This document shows, one piece after another, positions 26,969 to 32,029 of a stretch of 32,029 bases of DNA; position 1 is the stretch's first letter; each line of letters begins with the position of its first letter. The stretch lies in assembly GCA_032127265.1 (NCBI GenBank), contig JAQAZP010000072.1, positions 1 through 32,029 of the forward strand. Reading direction: 5' to 3'. The position numbers were made by a program, and so were the translations under genes. The DNA comes from JAQAZP01 sp032127265. GTDB lineage: Bacteria; Acidobacteriota; JAQAZP01. Under the pieces are notes generated by a model. It was not told the origin of the DNA. It worked only from the letters and a program-made list of their open reading frames with translations, and searched no databases.

Positions 26969-29125
26969 ATGAAACAGAACGGCGGGAGCGGGGAAATGAT
27001 CGAAGAGCGGCTGCTGGGGGATTTTCCGGCGCCGAGCCTGGACCAGTGGCAGGAAGAGGTGGTCCGCCTGCTCAAGGGGGCGTCTTTTGAGAAAGCGATG
27101 TTCAGCACCACAATCGACGGGATCACCCAGCGGCCGATCTATACCCGGGCCGACACCGAGAAACTGGACCAGCGGCAGACGCCGCCCGGGACCGCGCCGT
27201 TCCTCCGCGGCGCCGAAGCCCCGGGGTGCCCGGCGATCCGCTGGGATGTTGCCCAGGAACTGCCGTTTCCCGATCCCGGCGAGTTCAACCGCCGGCTTCG
27301 CCACGACCTGGAACGGGGTCAGACCGCGGTGAACCTGGTACTTGACGACGCCTCCGCTTCCGGTCTGGATGCCGATGAGGCCGGAGATGGCCTGGTGGGC
27401 CGGGGTGGTACATCCGTCAGCACCATGGACGACCTGCGGCGGGCCCTGGATGGCCTGGACCTGGAGAACACACCGCTCCTTATCCAGACCGGTCCGGCAG
27501 CCCCGTCTTTCGCCGCCCTGCTCTGGGCGCTCTGCGGTGCTCGCGGCATCGATCCGGCCAGGCTCAGCGGAGCCATCGGTTGTGATCCCCTGGCCGAACT
27601 GGCCGCGAAGGGGCGGCTGCCCATGAGCCTGGAGCGGGCCTGGGACGGTCAGGCGTTGCTCACTCGCTGGGCCGAACGGGTAGCGCCCGGCCTGAAGACC
27701 GTGCTGGTCCAGGGCTGCACCTGGCACGAAGCCGGGGCCGGCGCGGCGGAGGAACTGGCCTTCACCATGGGCTCGGCAGTGCAGGCGCTTCGCGAAGCGG
27801 AGAAAAGGGGGTTGGAAATCGAACAGGCCGCCGGGCGGTTCTATTTCTGTTTTGCGGTGGGAACAGATTTCTTTACCGAGATCGCCAAGTTTCGTGCGGC
27901 CCGCCTGCTCTGGTCCAGAATTGTCGGGGCGTGCGGCGCCGGCGGTTCGGCGGCGAAGCTTACGTTTCATGCACGCTCTTCGGGCTGGAGCTCAACGCTC
28001 TTCGACCCCCACACCAACATCCTGCGGGCCACCACCCAGGCCTTTGCCGCCATCGCCGGCGGTTGCGCCAGCCTGCACCTCGGGCCCTTTGACCAGCGCT
28101 ACGGCCTGCCCGGAGAACTCTCCCGCCGGTTGGCCCGAAACACCCAGCTGATACTCCGGCACGAGAGTCACTTCGACAAGGTGGCCGACCCGGCCGGCGG
28201 ATCATGGTATGTGGAAACACTCACCGAACAACTGGCCGGCAAGGCCTGGGAACTGTTCCGGGAACTGGAATCGGCCGGCGGGATGGCGCACGCTCTGCAC
28301 CTCGGCCGGCCCCAGGAGATAATCGCCGCCACGGCCGGGAAGCGCCGGGAAAATCTGGCCCTCAGACGTGATGTGCTGGTGGGCACCAACCGCTACCCCG
28401 ACCCGGGAGAACTGCCGCTGGATTATTGCCACCCCGACTATGAGGCTCTGGAGGCCCAAAGCCGGCAGCGGTTTAGGGCGCTGCGCCGGGCGGACGACCC
28501 GGCCCGGGAAAGGGCGCTGGAACGATTGGCCGCGGGTGCCCCGGAGGGCGGATTGCCGGACCTGGAACTGATGGCCGGCGCAGCGGCAGAGGGGGTGACA
28601 TTGGGCGAATTGAACCGCTGGTTCGGCAGTATCGGCACGGCGGAACAGGGCGTGACGCCGGTTTCCGCCGGACACGGCGGCGATATCTTTGAATCGTTGC
28701 GTTCCCGCGTGTCCCGGGGAACGGCAGGCGATGGGCCGCCCCGGGTGCTGCTGGCGGCCATGGGTCCGCCGGCCGGCTACATGGCCCGCCTGGAATTCAC
28801 CCGCAGTTTCTACCAGATCGGCGGGTTTGAAGTGCTGGGTGACTTCAGCTTCGACACCACTGCCCAGGTGGTAGCCGCCGCTGGCGAACACCGTCCGGCG
28901 GCGGTCTGCATCGTCTCCCGGGACGACCGCTATGGCGAACTGGTGCCTGCGCTGGCCGCCGGTCTGCTGTCCGCCGACCCCGGCCTGGTGCTGCACATGG
29001 CCGGTGGTCCACCTGCCGGCGAGGCGGCCTTTCGCGAGGCGGGTGTCCGGCGGGTGATCACCCTGCGAGCGGACGTGCTTCTGGTCCTTTCCGAACTGGC
29101 CGAACAGGCGGGGGTGACGCAATGA
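26969..29125 (+). CDS. mutA: Methylmalonyl-CoA mutase small (beta) subunit
   Basis: A 718-residue non-catalytic partner of the heterodimeric mutase. The ATG at 26969 follows AGGGAGA; it gives MKQNGGSGEMIEERLLGDFP. The N-terminal TIM-barrel-like region includes TIDGITQRPIYTRADTE (about 47-63) and the family's ARNTQLILRHESHFDKVADP segment near 390-410. The C-terminal cobalamin-domain fold is present, but its cobalamin-binding DxHxxG motif is replaced by GPPAGYM, as expected for a subunit that does not bind B12. It supports the catalytic MutB in converting succinyl-CoA to (R)-methylmalonyl-CoA. The stop overlaps the mutB start (ATGA), so translation is coupled. Confidence 0.93.
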   Translation: MKQNGGSGEMIEERLLGDFPAPSLDQWQEEVVRLLKGASFEKAMFSTTIDGITQRPIYTRADTEKLDQRQTPPGTAPFLRGAEAPGCPAIRWDVAQELPFPDPGEFNRRLRHDLERGQTAVNLVLDDASASGLDADEAGDGLVGRGGTSVSTMDDLRRALDGLDLENTPLLIQTGPAAPSFAALLWALCGARGIDPARLSGAIGCDPLAELAAKGRLPMSLERAWDGQALLTRWAERVAPGLKTVLVQGCTWHEAGAGAAEELAFTMGSAVQALREAEKRGLEIEQAAGRFYFCFAVGTDFFTEIAKFRAARLLWSRIVGACGAGGSAAKLTFHARSSGWSSTLFDPHTNILRATTQAFAAIAGGCASLHLGPFDQRYGLPGELSRRLARNTQLILRHESHFDKVADPAGGSWYVETLTEQLAGKAWELFRELESAGGMAHALHLGRPQEIIAATAGKRRENLALRRDVLVGTNRYPDPGELPLDYCHPDYEALEAQSRQRFRALRRADDPARERALERLAAGAPEGGLPDLELMAGAAAEGVTLGELNRWFGSIGTAEQGVTPVSAGHGGDIFESLRSRVSRGTAGDGPPRVLLAAMGPPAGYMARLEFTRSFYQIGGFEVLGDFSFDTTAQVVAAAGEHRPAAVCIVSRDDRYGELVPALAAGLLSADPGLVLHMAGGPPAGEAAFREAGVRRVITLRADVLLVLSELAEQAGVTQ

Positions 29126-31299
29126 GCCGGATACCCGATTTCTCCGCCATCTCTTTGGACGCCCACACTCCCTCGGGCAATGCTGGCGGCGCCGGCGGGG
29201 TGCCGGACCGCGCCGGACCCACGGACCGCTGGATGACCAACGAACAGATTGGCATCAAGCCGCTGTACACCGCGGATGACATGGGCGGCCTGGAGCACCT
29301 GGATTACCTGGCCGGTCTTCCGCCCTATCTGCGCGGCCCTTACGCCTCCATGTATGTCACCCGGCCCTGGACGGTTCGGCAATATGCCGGCTTCTCCACC
29401 GCCGAGGAGTCGAACGCCTTCTACCGCCGCAACCTGGCCGCGGGTCAGAAGGGCCTCTCCGTGGCCTTTGACCTGGCCACCCACCGGGGATACGACTCGG
29501 ACCACCCCCGGGTGGAGGGGGACGTGGGCATGGCCGGCGTGGCCATCGACTCGGTGCTGGACATGAAGATCCTCTTCGACAGCATTCCGCTCAACCGGAT
29601 GTCGGTCTCCATGACCATGAACGGAGCGGTGCTCCCGGTGCTGGCCTTCTACATCGTCGCCGCCCAGGAGCAGGGGGCAAAACTGGACGAGCTGGCCGGC
29701 ACGATCCAGAACGACATCCTCAAGGAATACATGGTGCGCAATACCTACATCTATCCGCCGGCGGAGTCCATGCGCATTATTGCCGACATCTTTTCCTGGA
29801 CCGCGTCCGAGATGCCGAAGTTCAACAGCATCTCCATCTCCGGCTACCACATGCAGGAGGCCGGGGCCACCGCCGACCTGGAACTGGCCTATACCCTGGC
29901 CGATGGCCTTGAATACCTGCGCACCGGGATTGCCGCCGGTCTGGACATCGACCATTTTGCCCCGCGGCTCTCTTTTTTCTGGGCCCAGGGGATGAACCAC
30001 TTCATGGAAGTGGCCAAGATGCGCGCGGCGCGCATGCTCTGGGCAAAGATCGTCAAGCAGTTCAACCCCCGGGATCCCAGGTCCCTGGCCCTGCGCACCC
30101 ACTCCCAGACTTCCGGCTGGAGCCTGGCCGAACAGGATCCTTTCAACAATGTAGTCCGCACGTGTATCGAGGGGATGGCCGCCGCCCTGGGGCACACCCA
30201 GTCGATGCACACCAACGCCCTGGACGAGGCCATCGCCCTGCCCACCGACTTTTCGGCCCGTATCGCCCGCAACACCCAGTTGTACCTCCAGGAGGAGACC
30301 GGGATCTGCCGGGTGGTGGACCCCTGGGGCGGTTCGTACTACCTCGAGTCATTGACCCACCAGCTGATGCACCGGGCCTGGGGCCACATCCGCGAGGTGG
30401 AGGAACTTGGCGGCATGGTCAAGGCGGTGGAGAGCGGTCTGCCCAAGATGCGCATCGAGGAGTCGGCCGCCCGCCGCCAGGCGCGCATCGACTCGGGTCA
30501 GGAGACCATCGTCGGGGTCAACCGCTACCGTCTGGACCATGAGGATCCCCTGGACATCCTGGAGGTGGATAACAGCGAGGTGCGCCGGCAGCAGGTTCTC
30601 CGCCTGGAAAAACTGCGCCGGGAAAGGGATAATGGGGCGGTGACCGCGGCGCTGCAGGCACTGGGCCGCTCGGCTCGCACCGGCGAGGGCAACCTGCTGG
30701 AACTCTCGGTGACGGCGGCCCGGGCCCGGGCCAGCCTCGGTGAGATATCGCTGGCCCTGGAGGAGGTCTGGGGCAGGCACAAGGCCGAGATCCGGACCAT
30801 TTCCGGCGTCTATACCAGCGAATACGGCGGGGGTGAAGAAATCGAAAACATGGCAAGGATGATCGAAGACTTCGAGCGTCATGAGGGACGCCGCCCGCGA
30901 ATCCTGGTGGCCAAGATGGGTCAGGACGGGCATGACCGCGGGGCCAAGGTGGTGGCCACTGCGCTGGCCGACCTCGGTTTTGACGTGGATGTGGGCCCGC
31001 TGTTCCAGACACCGGTGGAGGCCGCCCGGCAAGCGGTGGAGAACGATGTCCACATGGTGGGTCTGAGCTCCCTGGCCGCCGGCCACAAGACGCTGCTGCC
31101 CCAGCTGGTCCAGGCCCTGGAGGCGCTGGGGCGCGGGGACATCATGGTCGTGGTGGGCGGGGTGATCCCGGCCCAGGACTACGACGAACTGCGACGGGCC
31201 GGTGCCGCGGCCATCTTCGGGCCGGGTACGGTGATCCATCACGCGGCGCTGTTGCTGCTCGAGGAATTGAACCGTCGCCTGGGATATGTGCTTGAGTAA
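29122..31299 (+). CDS. mutB: Methylmalonyl-CoA mutase large (catalytic) subunit
   Basis: A 725-residue adenosylcobalamin enzyme interconverting methylmalonyl-CoA and succinyl-CoA. Long blocks match the Propionibacterium enzyme closely, for example RPWTVRQYAGFSTAEESNAF (81-100) and TIQNDILKEYMVRNTYIYPP. The residues that set substrate choice are those of methylmalonyl-CoA mutase: Tyr88 (RQYAG), Gln196 and Arg206 (MVRNTY). In isobutyryl-CoA mutase the equivalents of Tyr88 and Arg206 are Phe and Gln. The C-terminal B12 domain has DGHDRG with His604 as the cobalt ligand. It lies between mutA and meaB with overlaps on both sides. Cytoplasmic; role in propionate, odd-chain or branched-chain carbon metabolism. 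Confidence 0.98.
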   Translation: MSRIPDFSAISLDAHTPSGNAGGAGGVPDRAGPTDRWMTNEQIGIKPLYTADDMGGLEHLDYLAGLPPYLRGPYASMYVTRPWTVRQYAGFSTAEESNAFYRRNLAAGQKGLSVAFDLATHRGYDSDHPRVEGDVGMAGVAIDSVLDMKILFDSIPLNRMSVSMTMNGAVLPVLAFYIVAAQEQGAKLDELAGTIQNDILKEYMVRNTYIYPPAESMRIIADIFSWTASEMPKFNSISISGYHMQEAGATADLELAYTLADGLEYLRTGIAAGLDIDHFAPRLSFFWAQGMNHFMEVAKMRAARMLWAKIVKQFNPRDPRSLALRTHSQTSGWSLAEQDPFNNVVRTCIEGMAAALGHTQSMHTNALDEAIALPTDFSARIARNTQLYLQEETGICRVVDPWGGSYYLESLTHQLMHRAWGHIREVEELGGMVKAVESGLPKMRIEESAARRQARIDSGQETIVGVNRYRLDHEDPLDILEVDNSEVRRQQVLRLEKLRRERDNGAVTAALQALGRSARTGEGNLLELSVTAARARASLGEISLALEEVWGRHKAEIRTISGVYTSEYGGGEEIENMARMIEDFERHEGRRPRILVAKMGQDGHDRGAKVVATALADLGFDVDVGPLFQTPVEAARQAVENDVHMVGLSSLAAGHKTLLPQLVQALEALGRGDIMVVVGGVIPAQDYDELRRAGAAAIFGPGTVIHHAALLLLEELNRRLGYVLE

Positions 31300-32029
31300 A
31301 ACACCGCCAGAAAAGAATGTCTCGGCCCTGCACCTGGTGCGGGGGATACGGGGCGGTCACGAAGGCCTGCCCGGAAATCGACCCCCGGAAAGGGATGGCG
31401 ACACGCCCACTCGTCCGGAGGTCAGTGCCGCCGACCTGGTGCAGGGTGTCCTCGCCGGTGACCGTGGACAACTGGCCCGGGCCATCACCCTGGTGGAATC
31501 CAACGCCCCCGAACACTTCGAACAGAGCCAGGAGATGCTCAAACATCTGCTGCCCCATACCGGCGGATCGGTGCGAGTGGGAATCACCGGTGTGCCGGGA
31601 GCGGGGAAGAGCACACTGATCGAGACCCTGGGCGAGGAACTCATCAGGCGGGGGCACCAGGTGGCGGTGACCGCAGTAGACCCTTCCAGCAGCCGCAGCG
31701 GCGGTTCGATCCTCGGTGACAAGACGCGTATGGAGCGGCTGGCGGTCAACCACCATGCCTTTATCCGTCCCTCACCCTCCGGCGGCGCCTTGGGCGGTGT
31801 ATCGCGCAAGACCCGGGAAACGATTCTGCTCTTCGAGGCCGCGGGCTACTATGTGGTGCTGGTGGAGACCAGCGGGGTGGGGCAGTCTGAAATCGCCGTC
31901 CGCGCCATGGTGGATTTTTTCCTGCTGGTGCTGGTGGCCGGAGCCGGGGATGAGCTTCAGGGCCTCAAGCGGGGGGTGATGGAACTGGCCGATGCGGTGC
32001 TGGTGAACAAGGCCGACGGCAACAACCTG
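31286..32029 (+). CDS. meaB: MeaB/ArgK-type G-protein chaperone of methylmalonyl-CoA mutase, partial
   Basis: The frame opens with ATG at 31286 and stays open to the window edge (248 codons); the C-terminus is missing. The start overlaps the mutB end by 14 bp and the ribosome site is weak, so an alternative start just inside is possible. The GTPase motifs are GVPGAGKST (102-110), the DPSSSRSGGSILGDKTRM segment, SPSGGALGGVSRKTRE, VETSGVGQSE and NKAD (G4) near residue 244. MeaB proteins protect the mutase and gate cobalamin delivery and removal during repair. Its position behind mutA and mutB is the usual one for this operon. Confidence 0.95.
   Translation, partial: MCLSKTPPEKNVSALHLVRGIRGGHEGLPGNRPPERDGDTPTRPEVSAADLVQGVLAGDRGQLARAITLVESNAPEHFEQSQEMLKHLLPHTGGSVRVGITGVPGAGKSTLIETLGEELIRRGHQVAVTAVDPSSSRSGGSILGDKTRMERLAVNHHAFIRPSPSGGALGGVSRKTRETILLFEAAGYYVVLVETSGVGQSEIAVRAMVDFFLLVLVAGAGDELQGLKRGVMELADAVLVNKADGNNL

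Noticed and set aside
26783..27970. Minus-strand frame across the repeats and the mutA 5' end
   Set aside because: Antisense to mutA and begins in repeat DNA.
31317..31619. Frame of 100 codons inside meaB
   Set aside because: Shadow of meaB in another frame; the meaB frame carries all GTPase motifs.

Overview
The window reads as chromosomal DNA of a GC-rich Gram-negative-type bacterium. Lipoprotein and Sec-type signal peptides, many TPR proteins and numerous membrane glycosyltransferases support this. The mix of GlmU, UvrA, SmpB, a RicT-like PSP1 protein, RNase HII, a zinc-ribbon/DUF2007 protein and heterodimeric methylmalonyl-CoA mutase would suit the Acidobacteriota, Desulfobacterota or a candidate phylum of the FCB type. 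I cannot fix the phylum from sequence reading alone. There is no rRNA, no CRISPR array, no intact insertion sequence and no phage, and I saw no tRNA. Several promoters have clear sigma-70 form, with TTGAC-type -35 boxes and 17-18 bp spacers.

Positions 1-6123 hold housekeeping genes: the N-terminus of glmU behind a small TPR gene (minus), a lipoprotein gene (minus) divergent from uvrA (plus), a small conserved protein (plus), smpB (minus), and a divergent ricT-like PSP1 gene (plus). A roughly 600 bp AT-richer gap (6124-6749) follows. Next come a gene distantly resembling deoxyhypusine synthase, a perfect bidirectional terminator (7771-7806), and a convergent two-gene operon for secreted proteins (a beta-sandwich protein, then a TPR protein with a carboxypeptidase-regulatory-like domain).

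Positions 9884-22589 hold rnhB and then a surface-glycan type region. On the minus strand a GT2 glycosyltransferase is translationally coupled to two polytopic GT-C type (PMT/ArnT-like) proteins, and a third GT-C protein follows. A divergent plus-strand polytopic protein follows. An M24 metallopeptidase comes next, then a small graveyard of broken genes (DUF1697 and DUF4287 remnants, 20398-21055) beside an intact TfoX-N-domain gene. A second GT2 gene sits with a small anchored fibronectin-III-like gene.

Positions 22655-32029 are metabolic. pepT (tripeptidase) and an OPT-family oligopeptide transporter form a probable peptide uptake and hydrolysis operon. A zinc-ribbon/DUF2007 gene and a patch of dispersed GTCAT-GCGAGGAGC-type repeats (26649-26868) follow. 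The overlapping operon mutA-mutB-meaB then encodes both methylmalonyl-CoA mutase subunits and its G-protein chaperone; meaB runs off the end of the window. Together these last genes suit a heterotroph that imports peptides and interconverts succinyl-CoA and methylmalonyl-CoA, as in propionate or branched-chain/odd-chain carbon metabolism.
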